A program made the translations under genes and the position numbers. Below the pieces are notes generated by a model, which worked only from the letters and a program-made list of their open reading frames with translations, searched no databases and had not been told where the DNA came from. From Chiridota heheva (taxonomy: Eukaryota; Echinodermata; Holothuroidea; Apodida; Chiridotidae), in NCBI GenBank assembly GCA_020152595.1, contig JAIGNY010001269.1:260001-324000 (forward strand): a DNA stretch of 64,000 bases, read 5' to 3'. Positions 25,167 to 37,856 of the stretch are shown here, piece after piece; position 1 is the stretch's first letter; each line of letters starts with the position of its first letter.

Positions 25167-26446
25167 CTGAAAGAGATTTGTTCGTTTGAATAACGACCGA
25201 TCAATTGTTTTCCTGAGCAAAGATGTTTTTTTCTTGTGCTTCTTCCGACTGAACATGATGGTTTAAAGACGTCATCAATATTTCACTTATGAATCAAAGG
25301 TATTTTCGTGAAGGCTAATGGTGAAATAATGGGTCACCTTCGATTAAACGGTGTAAATATACTTCAGTTTTCATCCCAAACTATACACTGAAGATACATG
25401 TAAGTTACGTTATCATGGAAAAGAGGTATACTTATACCATGACAACATGCTCATCAACTTAACGTTATGGAAACTTTTCAGTATCGCAAAATGTGCAATC
25501 AAGCGAAAAGGAATCACCGACTTCGCAACCTCTTTTAATGCAATGCACATGACTTTCGAACACTTTATTTGTAATCATACTTAACTGGTATCTGACATTT
25601 CGATTACTTTCCTAGCATTTTTTCCAACATAATTTCATATAAAAAAATTCACACATTTAACATCTATCTACGATACAACAGAGCAGGAGCGAATGATAAA
25701 TCAATTAAAAAAAAAAAAAGAGCAACTCGCCACAAGTGTAGTTAAATCAGGGAGCTGTTAACACAATGTGAAGGTACTGTAGGTCAACAACACTATCCAA
25801 TGTACACATTTCCTCAGAAACAATTGTGTGCTGTGCTAATCTGCACAGTATCATATGAACAAACATCGGTGGCTGAATATCACGAAACATTTCATAAGAT
25901 ATAATTTAACTTATTATTGGATAATTTTCCTTCAAGTTGTATATTAAGAAATCCCAACAAACGTTTTATTCCAGCTTCACAAAAAACAAATGCCGTCTTC
26001 AGATATCTTTATAAGTCTTCCATGATCTTCCAATCATATCTTATGACCAAACACCGTTGCTTGAGTATCACAAACACCTTACTACCGATGTGGTATTGTT
26101 CCTTCAAGTTGTATGTTAAGAAACCCCAGTATACCTACAGTATTATTCCAGATTGACAAAAACAAATGTCATCTTCAGTCATCGTTCTCCTTTATGCAGT
26201 AAACACTGTAAAAACTCGATCTCAAAAATATCCTCAATTTACTGCACAAAAAAACTACATCAGCTTATTTGCATTACACAAAAAATTGTAGCCAACTGCA
26301 TGTTAATCTCATTATATGAGTAAGTATCTCTCAGTAGTTTAATGAAGGCTAAAACCAGCACACCCACAGGCGTGTAACTTCAACATAGAGTTAAATACGA
26401 CACCACCGCCTGATATAATCTACGTTGGAAGCGAATACAACACATC
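25167..26446. other. Intron 5 sequence, no gene seen
   Basis: Two similar stretches near 25920-25990 and 26098-26160 (CCTTCAAGTTGTAT(A/G)TTAAG, then CCAGCTT or CCAGATT with CACAAAAA) are a local duplication of about 180 bp. Confidence 0.55.
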
Positions 26447-26690
26447 TCGTCTTCATTAGATCACATAAAGATGGTGGGTTCTTCACATCAGTGGATCGGA
26501 CATAATCAGTGAATTGTAATTTGCAAATGTATGGCAAGTGGAAATGAGCTCAAATCATGAAAAAGGAGAAGTTGAGCAGGAAAGAAATAAGGTAAGTATA
26601 AGAATGCTGTACCTTGATTGGTGTCATTGAACTAGTATTATAAGGTTATGTATAATGCGAAAGGTAGCAGGTTGTTTTGCGACATTGTAG
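26447..26690 (+). repeat. Direct duplication, copy 1 (about 245 bp)
   Basis: Shares GGTGGGTTCTTCACATCAGT, GGAAATGAGCTCAAATCATG, GAAGTTGAGCAGGAAA and TAAGGTTATGTATAATG in the same order with the segment 26984-27246. Divergence and small indels suggest an old event. Confidence 0.88.
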
Positions 26691-26983
26691 ATTACCAAGA
26701 GTGTGTTTTGATGCACATTTTACATTAGTCTGGATTGGCTCATTGGTCAATAATGTTAATTTACATGGCAGACCAGAGCACATGGAACACAAATATGAAG
26801 AAAGTATTCAAACAAATTTTCAAGTTTAAAGCTATATTTTGTGTAGCACGTTTTATTTTTTTACAGAAATTTATTCCTACTTGAAATGACTTATTTGACT
26901 GAAATTACACTACGTCAGATCATGAACTTACATTCTTTAGAAAGCTTATTATATTGAAACAATTATTGAGATTTTGTTTTCTC

Positions 26984-27246
26984 GTCTTCGTTAGATACCA
27001 CGAAGATGGTGGGTTCTTCACATCAGTGGTTCGCACATATTGGATGATAATTTGATTTGTAAATATATGGCGATTGGTGGAAATGAGCTCAAATCATGAC
27101 CGTAAAAATCAAGGAAGAGAAGTTGAGCAGGAAATAAGGTAAGGTAATTGTAATAATATAAGTATAATGGTTTTGTAATTTGATTGGTGTGAGGGAACTA
27201 GTGTAATAAGGTTATGTATAATGTAACAGGTTGCTTTGCATCATTA
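26984..27246 (+). repeat. Direct duplication, copy 2
   Basis: Partner of 26447-26690, about 535 bases downstream; extra sequence is inserted after the shared GAGCTCAAATCATG. Confidence 0.88.
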
Positions 27247-27559
27247 CAAAAACAAAAAAACAAAAAATACCTGGATAAAATCATTGGTCAAAAGTACATT
27301 TATTCAAAGGTGAAGAAAGTGTTCACAACTCTTTTCCGTCAAGGAAGTTTGCAATTAAAAGTAACAACTAGAATAGCAGCAATCTGAATTAATAAGAAAA
27401 GAGTTCGGCATATAAAAGTACAACTCCACCACCCCCGTTGCAATTCCAACATGCCTAGAATAGTTTTTGAGTCCATTTGATCCCCACACACACTAAAATC
27501 TACCTCAGAAATCCTACGCCCACCAAGATTCATTCCCAAAGTTTTGATCAGTTAAGATC

Positions 27560-27966
27560 ATTTGCATTCTGAACACCTGAACATTATCTTTTGACTGATT
27601 TCTTCCAAGGCCATATCATTGTTTTCAGTTTCATTCCTTTATCAATACGTTCCAAATTTAAATCACGTGTTCTTTAGCAATAATAAAACCACACATCAAT
27701 TTTAATCCAAATCCAATCATCAGTTCTTAAAATATTCTGATGACAGGCAAAGTCATATTAAAATGTCCCCATTCCATTCATTTGCACCTTTTCCCTGTTC
27801 CAATATGTTTCAAATTTTAAACACTTCTTCTTTAAGCCGTACCAAAACCACACACCAAATTTAATACACATCCAATCATCAGTGCTTCAGATATCTTGAT
27901 GACAAAAAAAAAAACAGACAAATAGAGACGAAAATATAACCTCCGTCCAACTTCGTTGGCGGAGGT
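27560..27966 (+). repeat. Two diverged tandem units ending in a 25-base hairpin
   Basis: AATCCAATCATCAGTTCTTA and CATCCAATCATCAGTGCTTC, each preceded by a CCAAATTTAAATCAC or TTTCAAATTTTAAACAC block, mark two units of about 200 bp. The second ends with an A run and CCTCCGTCCAAC-TTC-GTTGGCGGAGG, a hairpin at 27940-27964. This A-run-plus-hairpin ending looks like a mobile element terminus. Confidence 0.7.
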
Positions 27967-29352
27967 ACAAATCGGCATGAATAGGCCTTCTGGATGGCTC
28001 TTCCTTAACGTTTTTGAAAAAAAAAGTTACCACCAATTAAAACAAATATGATCACCTAAATAAATAATTTTGTGGTCAGACATGTCTAACGTTAGTGTAG
28101 TTATGGAATAATTTACCATTGTTTGGCCGTAATTTCTTTCACTTTAACCCGTTTCTGTATGCTGACATTGTGTGATTGCTGTTTACTGATCAGCGGCCTC
28201 ACGAAGGTTATGGTTTTTTCTTATGCACGCCATTGGAGATGAATTATATTATTTTTGCCTTAACTTTATTCAACTTTACACAACTTCCCTGAGAACATTC
28301 TTCACTAAAATATTAAACATCTTTTATCACTAGTTTCACAACAGATTAATCGTTTATCCACAAAATCCTGCCGTGTTAAACTTACTTAAAAATGGTAGAA
28401 TTTATGAAATTTCTGTGAGTCTTTGTTCGCGAAGCGAACAACTATTCAGCCATTACTTTAAGAGCAGAACTATATATATGTATATATTTTTGATTATTCA
28501 TGAGGTAAAAGTTCGATACAAATGTTTACTTGTTAGTTGAATCTATTTAAAAGTGCATGAGTTGTCAGGTTGTTAGCCAATCAGCTGTGCGACAACCATA
28601 GAAGTAATATGACGTTTAACATAAACAATTACGAGTGACAGAAACTTCGAAGGTCCAAATGGTAAAATCTTTTTCGCCAAAGCAAGCATAAAGGGTCTTC
28701 TAATTTTATCTTTTTGAGCACTAAAACAACTTCAAAGGACTACGTATAAGAATTAAGCAAGAAAGGTACTTAATATGGTAAGATAGCAAGCTTACAGTGA
28801 ATTTCGCCCCATTGACCATGGGCCTAAGTTTGGTAGCCTAACGTTCAACACACCTTCACCAGTATGTCAAAAGTGTATTGTGGGATATGACTAATAACTA
28901 ATGTTAGTGTACAGTTGATGACAAACACGAGCGAATAAGTTTCAATGATGTCGCAAATTTGTTTCAAAAATCTAGTGCTGATATTCTATTGGACATACCG
29001 CTTCACTCTCAATTTCATAACAAATGTTAATTGCCGTATATTGAATACTCAATTTGGAGACTATTTCAAAATTCTTTAAGATAGTTAATCGCAGTTACTT
29101 CACAGATACACACAAAATATCAGTAAATAAACCAATGAAAACACTTCTAAAGGATGTGAGGTTTAACTTCTGCTGAACTCTTACTTCTAGTCTGATTTCA
29201 GTCATTTCCATATTTAAAACTTAAAAACCTCCCTAACGAAAAATATATGAATACTTTCTGCACAATTGTTTTTCCCTTGTGTGTCCTCTTTTATTGATGT
29301 GAACATGTTAACAACTTGTTTCTTTAAAGCATATACTCGTGTTTAATCTTAC
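27967..29352. other. Intron 5 sequence, no gene seen
   Basis: A small palindrome TGTTCGC-GAA-GCGAACA lies near 28424-28440. No coding signal was found. Confidence 0.5.
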
Positions 29353-29475
29353 CTCTATTTCTACGTTAGTATCTGCCTCCCTGGTCAACGCACCACTTTC
29401 AAAAACGTCATCGGACAACTCGGCATCGGCGTGATGCGGTGGGTCCGCAACGGAGCATAGTCTTTGGAGATGACC
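29353..29475 (-). CDS. Exon 5 of the coiled-coil gene (41 codons, acidic linker)
   Basis: Acceptor TTTTTTTTGTCTGAAAAG before GGTCATCTCC; donor ATAGAG followed by gtaaga; phase 0/0. The peptide starts GHLQRLCSVADPPHHADAEL and ends READTNVEIE. It is acidic, with PPHHADAELSDD and no heptads, so it would be a flexible break between the N-terminal module and the rod. An alternative AG 11 bases further in (CTCCAAAG) would change the frame and is less likely. Confidence 0.82.
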
Positions 29476-30057
29476 CTTTTCAGACAAAAAAAACACAGGC
29501 ATGTATGAAAGTAATTCACGCGAATACGTCACTATAGAGCAGTCTTCAAATTTTGTGCAAAGATTCTTCAATTGGTTTGTGAGTTACAATTTTCAACGTA
29601 CCAAGATTTCTTAATTCAATAATATGCAGGGGTGTAGACAGCCTTTTGGATTGGGGAGGAGGAAGTAATTAAACGGGTGAGAGGGGGCGGGGTAGTACAA
29701 TGGCTGGAGGGTGGTACAACAGTGGGAGGGTCGTACAGCGAACGAAACACAGACGGAATAACAAACAATACCAAATTGTGTCAAAATAATGGTCTTTTCG
29801 TGAACATGTATCCTTCAAATACAAACATTGATGAGTATATTTCCCAGCTAAATTTGATTAGATAACTTGAGATGCTGTGATTCCACCGCTCTTCAAGCTC
29901 CACCTGCCCTGCAAATTGTCGTGACAAGCATGATACAGTACAGAGCTATTTTAACTTTTCAACTGATGGCATCAGTAACACTGATGGCATCAAACATTCA
30001 AACTAGTTAGGCTTGAAAATTGATGAACAGACAATTTCTAAAAGAAACCTGAATTTC
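29476..30057. other. Intron 4 sequence, no gene seen
   Basis: A GGGGGCGGGG-type patch lies near 29680-29695; otherwise nothing is recognised. Confidence 0.5.
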
Positions 30058-30058
30058 G

Positions 30059-30504
30059 ATAGCCTTTCTGGTAATCTAGTGTCTACTTCCATAACCCTTT
30101 TGACAATTTGGTATTGTCTTTATCACGTTGACCTGTTTTGATATAATTACGTTACAAATGTAGTGGCGAATATGCAAAAGGTAATTTCTTTTTGACCTAA
30201 TGACAAATGTGCTTCAATAATGTTTAAATGCAAATTACTATAATGTACAGTAATCTGCTTTTCGTGATTGTGTTATTTCTTGATTAATTAAAGTTTACAT
30301 AATTCATAAGTTATAGACAAATAAAGATATTAATCATAGTAATATGCGTTTAAACACATTAGTCACCAAGTCAAAATGAAAATAACTTTTCCAATCGACC
30401 CGTAATACATTCGCTACTATATCAAATAAGGCATGACGTGATAAAAACAATACTAGATTGTCAGAACAGTTATCGAACTAAACACTAGGTTACCAGAAAG
30501 GCTA
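30059..30504. mobile_element. Foldback (palindromic) element, about 446 bp
   Basis: The left end ATAGCCTTTCTGGTAATCTA is the reverse complement, with few changes, of the right end TAGGTTACCAGAAAGGCTAT. Complementarity continues inward (TATTGTCTTTATCACGT with ACGTGATAAAAACAATA; ATGCAAAAGG region with its counterpart) for about 200 bases per arm. No ORF and no clear target duplication, so it resembles a MITE or foldback element. Confidence 0.8.
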
Positions 30505-30630
30505 TTAAAATACAGGATCTTTCTATGTCAAAACAAGGATGACGTGTTACCTCTTATGCAAGAGCGATGGTAACATCCCAAATTAGCCAGGAATAATCGA
30601 GAGATTACAAAATAATCTGTCTTATAAGGC

Positions 30631-33600
30631 TCCATGCTAGAAGGACTTCCCCCACCCACTGCTCCATAGTATGCTAGAAGGACTTCCCGCACCCACTGCT
30701 CCATAGTATGCTAGAAGAACTTCCCTCACCCATTGCTCCATAGTATAATAGAATGACTTCCCCCCCCCCACTGCTCCATAGTATGCTAGGACTTCCCCCA
30801 CCCACTGCTCCATAGTATGCTAGGACTTCCCCCACCCACTGCTCCATAGTATGCTAGGACTTCCCCCACCCACTGCTCCATTGTATGCTAGGACTTCCCC
30901 ACCCACTGCTCCATTGTATGCTAGGACTTCCCCACCCACTGCTCCATAGTATGCCAGGACTTCCCCACCCACTGCTCCATTGTATGCTAGGACTTCCCCC
31001 ACCCACTGCTCCATTGTATGCTAGGACTTCCCCACCCACTGCTCCATAGTATGCCAGGACTTCCCCACCCACTGCTCCATAGAATGCTAGGACTTCCCCA
31101 CCCACTGCTCCATAGTATGCAGGACTTCCCCACCCACTGCTCCATTGTATGCCAGGACTTCCTCCACCCACTGCTCCATAGTATGCCAGGACTTCCCCAC
31201 CCACTGCTCCATTGTATGCAGGACTTCCCCACCCACTGCTCCATTGTATGCTAGGACTTCCCCACCCACTGCTCCATTGTATGCTAGACTTCCCCACCCA
31301 CTGCTCCATTGTATGCTAGGACTTCCCCACCCACTGCTCCATAGTATGCTAGGACTTCCCCACCCACTGCTCCATTGTATGCAGGACTTCCCCACCCACT
31401 GCTCCATAGTATGCTAGGACTTCCCCACCCACTGCTCCATAGTATGCTAGGACTTCCCCATCCACTGCTCCATAGTATGCTAGGACTTCCTACACCACTG
31501 CTCCATAGTATGCTAGGACTTCCCCCATCCACTGCTCCATAGTATGCTAGGACTTCCCCCCACCCACTGCTCCATTGTATGCTAGGACTTCCCCACCCAC
31601 TGCTCCATTGTATGCTAGGACTTCCCCACCCACTGCTCCATTGTATGCTAGGACTTCCCCCACCCACTGCTCCATAGTATGCTAGGACTTCCCCACCCAC
31701 TGCTCCATAGAATGCAGGACTTCCCCACCACTGCTCCATAGTATGCTAGGACTTCCCCACCCACTGCTCCATAGTGAGCCAGGACTTCCCCACCCACTGC
31801 TCCATTGTATGCCAGGACATCCCCACCCACTGCTCCATAGTATGCTAGGACTTCCCCCACCCACTGCTCCATAGAATGCTAGGACTTCCCCCACCCACTG
31901 CTCCATTGTATGCTAGGACTTCCCCACCCACTGCTCCATAGTATGCTAGGACTTCCCCACCCACTGCTCCATTGTATGCAGGACTTCCTCCACCCACTGC
32001 TCCATAGAATGCTAGGACTTCCCCACCCACTGCTCCATTGTATGCCAGGACTTCCCCCACCCACTGCTCCATAGTATGCTAGGACTTCCCCACCCACTGC
32101 TCCATAGAATGCAGGACTTCCCCACCCACTGCTCCATTGTATGCTAGGACTTCCCCCACCCACTGCTCCATAGTATGCAGGACTTCCCCCACCCACTGCT
32201 CCATAGTATGCTAGGACTTCCCCACCCACTGCTCCATAGAATGCTAGGACTTCCCCACCCACTGCTCCATTGTATGCAGGACTTCCCCCACCCACTGCTC
32301 CATAGTATGCTAGGACTTCCCCACCCACTGCTCCATAGTATGCTAGGACTTCCCCACCCACTGCTCCATAGTATGCTAGGACTTCCCCACCCACTGCTCC
32401 ATAGTATGCTAGGACTTCCCCACCCACTGCTCCATGGTATGCCAGGACTTCCCCACCCACTGCTCCATAGTATGCTAGGACTTCCCCACCCACTGCTCCA
32501 TTGTATGCCAGGACTTCCCCACCCACTGCTCCATAGTATGCTAGGACTTCCCCACCCACTGCTCCATTGTATGCTAGGACTTCCCCACCCACTGCTCCAT
32601 TGTATGCCAGGACTTCCCCACCCACTGCTCCATAGTATGCTAGGACTTCCCCACCCACTGCTCCATTGTATGCTAGGACTTCCCCACCCACTGCTCCATT
32701 GTATGCTAGGACTTCCCCACCCACTGCTCCATTGTATGCTAGGACTTCCCCACCCACTGCTCCATTCCATAGACTTCCCCACCCACTGCTCCTATGGACT
32801 TCCCCACCCACTGCTCCATGGTATGCTAGGACTTCCCCCACCCACTGCTCCATAGTATGCTAGGACTTCCCCACCCACTGCTCCATTGTATGCCAGGACT
32901 TCCTCCACCCACTGCTCCATTAATGCTAGGACTTCCCCACCCACTGCTCCATAGTATGCCAGGACTTCCCCCACCCACTGCTCCATAGAATGCCAGGACT
33001 TCCCCACCCACTGCTCCATAGTATGCCAGGACTTCCCCACCCACTGCTCCATTGTATGCTAGGACTTCCCCACCCACTGCTCCATAGTATGCTAGGACTT
33101 CCCCACCCACTGCTCCATAGTATGCTAGGACTTCCCCACCCACTGCTCCATTGTATGCTAGGACTTCCTCCACCCACTGCTCCATAGTATGCCAGGACTT
33201 CCCCACCCACTGCTCCATAGAATGCCAGGACTTCCCCACCCACTGCTCCATTGTATGCTAGGACTTCCCCCACCCACTGCTCCATTGTATGCCAGGACTT
33301 CCTCCACCCACTGCTCCATAGTATGCTAGGACTTCCCCCACCCACTGCTCCATAGTATGCTAGGACTTCCCCCACCCACTGCTCCATGGTATGCTAGGAC
33401 TTCCCCACCCACTGCTCCATAGTATGCTAGGACTTCCCCACCCACTGCTCCATAGTATGCTAGGACTTCCCCACCCACTGCTCCATAGAATGCTAGGACT
33501 TCCCCAGCCACTGCTCCATTGTATGCAGGACTTCCCCCACCCACTGCTCCATAGTATGCTAGGACTTCCCCCACCCACTGCTCCATAGTATGCTAGGACT

Positions 33601-36600
33601 TCCCCACTCACTGCTCCATAGTATGCTAGGACTTCCCCACCCACTGCTCCATAGTATGCTAGGACTTCCCCCACCCACTGCTCCATAGAATGCCAGGACT
33701 TCCCCACCCACTGCTCCATTGTATGCCAGGACTTCCCCACCCACTGCTCCATAGTATGCCAGGACTTCCCCACCCACTGCTCCATAGGACTTCCCCACCC
33801 ACTGCTCCATAGTATGCTAGGACTTCCCCCACCCACTGCTCCATAGTATGCTAGGACTTCCCCCACCCACTGCTCCATAGTATGCAGGACTTCCCCCACC
33901 ACTGCTCCATAGTATGCCAGGACTTCCCCACCCACTGCTCCATGGTATGCCAGGACTTCCCCACCCACTGCTCCATAGTATGCTAGGACTTCCCCACCCA
34001 CTGCTCCATTGTATGCTAGGACTTCCCCACCCACTGCTCCATTGTATGCCAGGACTTCCCCCACCCACTGCTCCATTGTATGCTAGGACTTCCCCACCCA
34101 CTGCTCCATTGTATGCTAGGACTTCCCCCACCCACTGCTCCATGTATGCTAGGACTTCCCCACCCACTGCTCCATTGTATGCTAGGACTTCCCCACCCAC
34201 TGCTCCATTGTATGCTAGGACTTCCCCCACCCACTGCTCCATTGTATGCCAGGACTTCCCCACCCACTGCTCCATAGTATGCTAGGACTTCCCCCACCCA
34301 CTGCTCCATGGTATGCTAGGACTTCCCCCACCCACTGCTCCATAGTATGCCAGGACTTCCCCACCCACTGCTCCATAGTATGCCAGGACTTCCCCCACCC
34401 ACTGCTCCATAGTATGCTAGGACTTCCCCACCCACTGCTCCATAGTATGCTAGGACTTCCCCACCCACTGCTCCATAGTATGCTAGGACTTCCCCACCCA
34501 CTGCTCCATAGTATGCAGGACTTCCCCACCCACTGCTCCATAGTATGCTAGGACTTCCCCACCCACTGCTCCATTGTATGCTAGGACTTCCCCACCCACT
34601 GCTCCATTGTATGCTAGGACTTCCCCACCCACTGCTCCATTGTATGCTAGGACTTCCCCACCCACTGCTCCATTGTATGCTAGGACTTCCCCCACCCACT
34701 GCTCCATGGTATGCTAGGACTTCCCCACCCACTGCTCCATAGTATGCTAGGACTTCCCCACCCACTGCTCCATAGTATGCTAGGACTTCCCCACCCACTG
34801 CTCCATGGTATGCTAGGACTTCCCCACCCACTGCTCCATTGTATGCAGGACTTCCCCACCCACTGCTCCATAGTATGCTAGGACTTCCCCCACCCACTGC
34901 TCCATAGTATGCTAGGACTTCCCCACCCACTGCTCCATAGTATGCTAGGACTTCCCACCCACTGCTCCATAGTATGCCAGGACTTCCCCACCCACTGCTC
35001 CAGTATGCTAGGACTTCCCCACCCACTGCTCCATTGTATGCAGGACTTCCCCCACCCACTGCTCCATTGTATGCCAGGACTTCCCCACCCACTGCTCCAT
35101 TGTATGCCAGGACTTCCCCCACCCACTGCTCCATTGTATGCTAGGACTTCCCCACCCACTGCTCCATAGTATGCCAGGACTTCCCCCACCCACTGCTCCA
35201 TTGTATGCCAGGACTTCCCCCACCCACTGCTCCATTGTATGCTAGGACTTCCCCACCCACTGCTCCATAGTATGCTAGGACTTCCCCCACTCACTGCTCC
35301 ATAGTATGCTAGGACTTCCCCACCCACTGCTCCATGGTATGCTAGGACTTCCCCCACCCACTGCTCCATGGTATGCTAGGACTTCCCCCACCCACTGCTC
35401 CATAGTATGCTAGGACTTCCCCCACCCACTGCTCCATTGTATGCCAGGACTCCCCCACCCACTGCTCCATAGTATGCTAGGACTTCCCACACCCACTGCT
35501 CCATTGTATGCCAGGACTTCCCCCACCCACTGCTCCATTGTATGCTAGGACTTCCCCACCCACTGCTCCATGGTATGCAGGACTTCCCCACCCACTGCTC
35601 CATTGTATGCTAGGACTTCCCCCACCCACTGCTCCATTGTATGCTAGGACTTCCCCCACCCACTGCTCCATTGTATGCTAGGACTTCCCCACCCACTGCT
35701 CCATAGTATGCTAGGACTTCCCCACCCACTGCTCCATGGTATGCTAGGACTTCCCCACCCACTGCTCCATAGTATGCTAGGACTTCCCCACCCACTGCTC
35801 CATTGTATGCTAGGACTTCCCCACCCACTGCTCCATTGTATGCTAGGACTTCCCCACCCACTGCTCCATGTATGCAGGACTTCCCCACCCACTGCTCCAT
35901 GGTATGCCAGGACTTCCCCCACCCACTGCTCCATAGTATGCTAGGACTTCCCCCACCCACTGCTCCATGGTATGCTAGGACTTCCACCACCCACTGCTCC
36001 ATAGTATGCTAGGACTTCCCCCACCCACTGCTCCATAGTATGCTAGGACTTCCCCACCCACTGCTCCATAGTATGCTAGGACTTCCCCCACCCACTGCTC
36101 CATTGTATGCTAGGACTTCCTCCACCCACTGCTCCATTGTATGCTAGGACTTCCCCACCCACTGCTCCATAGTATGCTAGGACTTCCCCACCCACTGCTC
36201 CATTGTATGCTAGGACTTCCCCACCCACTGCTCCATTGTATGCTAGGACTTCCCCCACCCACTGCTCCATTGTATGCTAGGACTTCCCCCACCCACTGCT
36301 CCATAGTATGCTAGGACTTCCCCCACCCACTGCTCCATTGTATGCTAGGACTTCCCCACCCACTGCTCCATTGTATGCTAGGACTTCCCCACCCACTGCT
36401 CCATAGTATGCTAGGACTTCCCCACCCACTGCTCCATTGTATGCTAGGACTTCCCCCACCCACTGCTCCATTGTATGCAGGACTTCCCCCACCCACTGCT
36501 CCATTGTATGCTAGGACTTCCCCACCCACTGCTCCATAGTATGCTAGGACTTCCCCACCCACTGCTCCATGGTATGCTAGGACTTCCCCACCCACTGCTC

Positions 36601-37642
36601 CATGGTATGCTAGGACTTCCCCCACCCACTGCTCCATTGTATGCAGGACTTCCCCCACCCACTGCTCCATTGTATGCTAGGACTTCCCCACCCACTGCTC
36701 CATTGTATGCTGGGACTTCCCCACCCACTGCTCCATGGTATGCTAGGACTTCCCCACCCACTGCTCCATAGTATGCTAGGACTTCCCCACCCACTGCTCC
36801 ATTGTATGCTAGGACTTCCACCACCCACTGCTCCATTGTATGCCAGGACTTCCCCACCCACTGCTCCATTGTATGCTAGGACTTCCCCCACCCACTGCTC
36901 CATTGTATGCTAGGACTTCCCCCACCCACTGCTCCATTGTATGCTAGGACTTCCCCACCCACTGCTCCATGGTATGCTAGGACTTCCACCACCCACTGCT
37001 CCATAGTATGCTAGGACTTCCCCACCCACTGCTCCATTGTATGCCAGGACTTCCACCACCCACTGCTCCATTGTATGCTAGGACTTCCCCACCCACTGCT
37101 CCATTGTATGCTAGGACTTCCCGCACCCACTGCTCCATGGTATGCTAGGACTTCCCCCACCCACTGCTCCATAGTATGCTAGGACTTCCCCCACCCACTG
37201 CTCCATGGTATGCTAGGACTTCCACCACCCACTGCTCCATAGTATGCTAGGACTTCCCGCACCCACTGCTCCATAGTATGCTAGGACTTCCACCACCCAC
37301 TGCTCCATGGTATGCTAGGACTTCCCCCACCCACTGCTCCATTGTATGCTAGGACTTCCCGCACCCACTGCTCCATGGTATGCTAGGACTTCCCCCACCC
37401 ACTGCTCCATAGTATGCTAGGACTTCCCCCACCCACTGCTCCATAGTATGCTAGGACTTCCCCCACCCACTGCTCCATTGTATGCTAGGACTTCCCGCAC
37501 CCACTGCTCCATAGTATGCTAGGACTTCCCCCACCCACTGCTCCATGGTATGCTAGGACTTCCACCACCCACTGCTCCATTGTATGCTAGGTCTTTCCCC
37601 ACCCACTGCTCCATAGTATGCTAAGACGTTCCCCCACTCACT
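30631..37642. repeat. 33/34-bp satellite array, about 7 kb, roughly 210 copies
   Basis: Unit GGACTTCCCCACCCACTGCT-CCATNGTATGCTA, with NN = TA, TT or TG before GTATGC and an optional fifth C. The first four units (30631-30770) are longer (GCTAGAAGGACTT type, 37-38 bp) and the last two are degenerate, as expected at array edges. From about 36.95 kb onward the variants CCCGCACCC and CCACCACCC appear and recur in blocks. The unit lacks stops in several frames, so long Gly/Ser/Trp and Leu/Pro/His frames on both strands are artefacts of a period divisible by three. Confidence 0.98.
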
Positions 37643-37856
37643 CAATATAAACGCATAATGTAGATTTGTAATGGGTGTGTATTTCTCATTTGCAGAGCTT
37701 TAACTTCCACTTTATACAGTTATATTTGTTAAGTTTTTCTGAAATAAAAGCCATTAGATATGCGTGGAGAATAAGTTAAAACAGGGTCTACTGAAGCAAC
37801 TATGATTTACCGCCAGAAAAATAATTTACACAAATATTTTCAAGCAGCGACCAGAG
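37643..37856. other. Unique-looking spacer, no gene seen
   Basis: AT-rich boundary sequence between the satellite and the inverted-end element. Confidence 0.5.

Noticed and set aside
29353-29464. Alternative start of exon 5 after CTCCAAAG
   Set aside because: It would shift the frame relative to exons 4 and 6, whereas the AG at 29476 keeps all phases at 0.
30820-36913. Dozens of long Gly/Ser/Trp-rich and Leu/Pro/His-rich frames on both strands
   Set aside because: They follow from a 33-bp repeat without stops in several frames. Frames switch whenever the unit gains a base, and both strands are open at once, so none is a gene.
30631-37642. CRISPR array
   Set aside because: Units are contiguous without unique spacers, in a eukaryotic intron; this is a tandem satellite.
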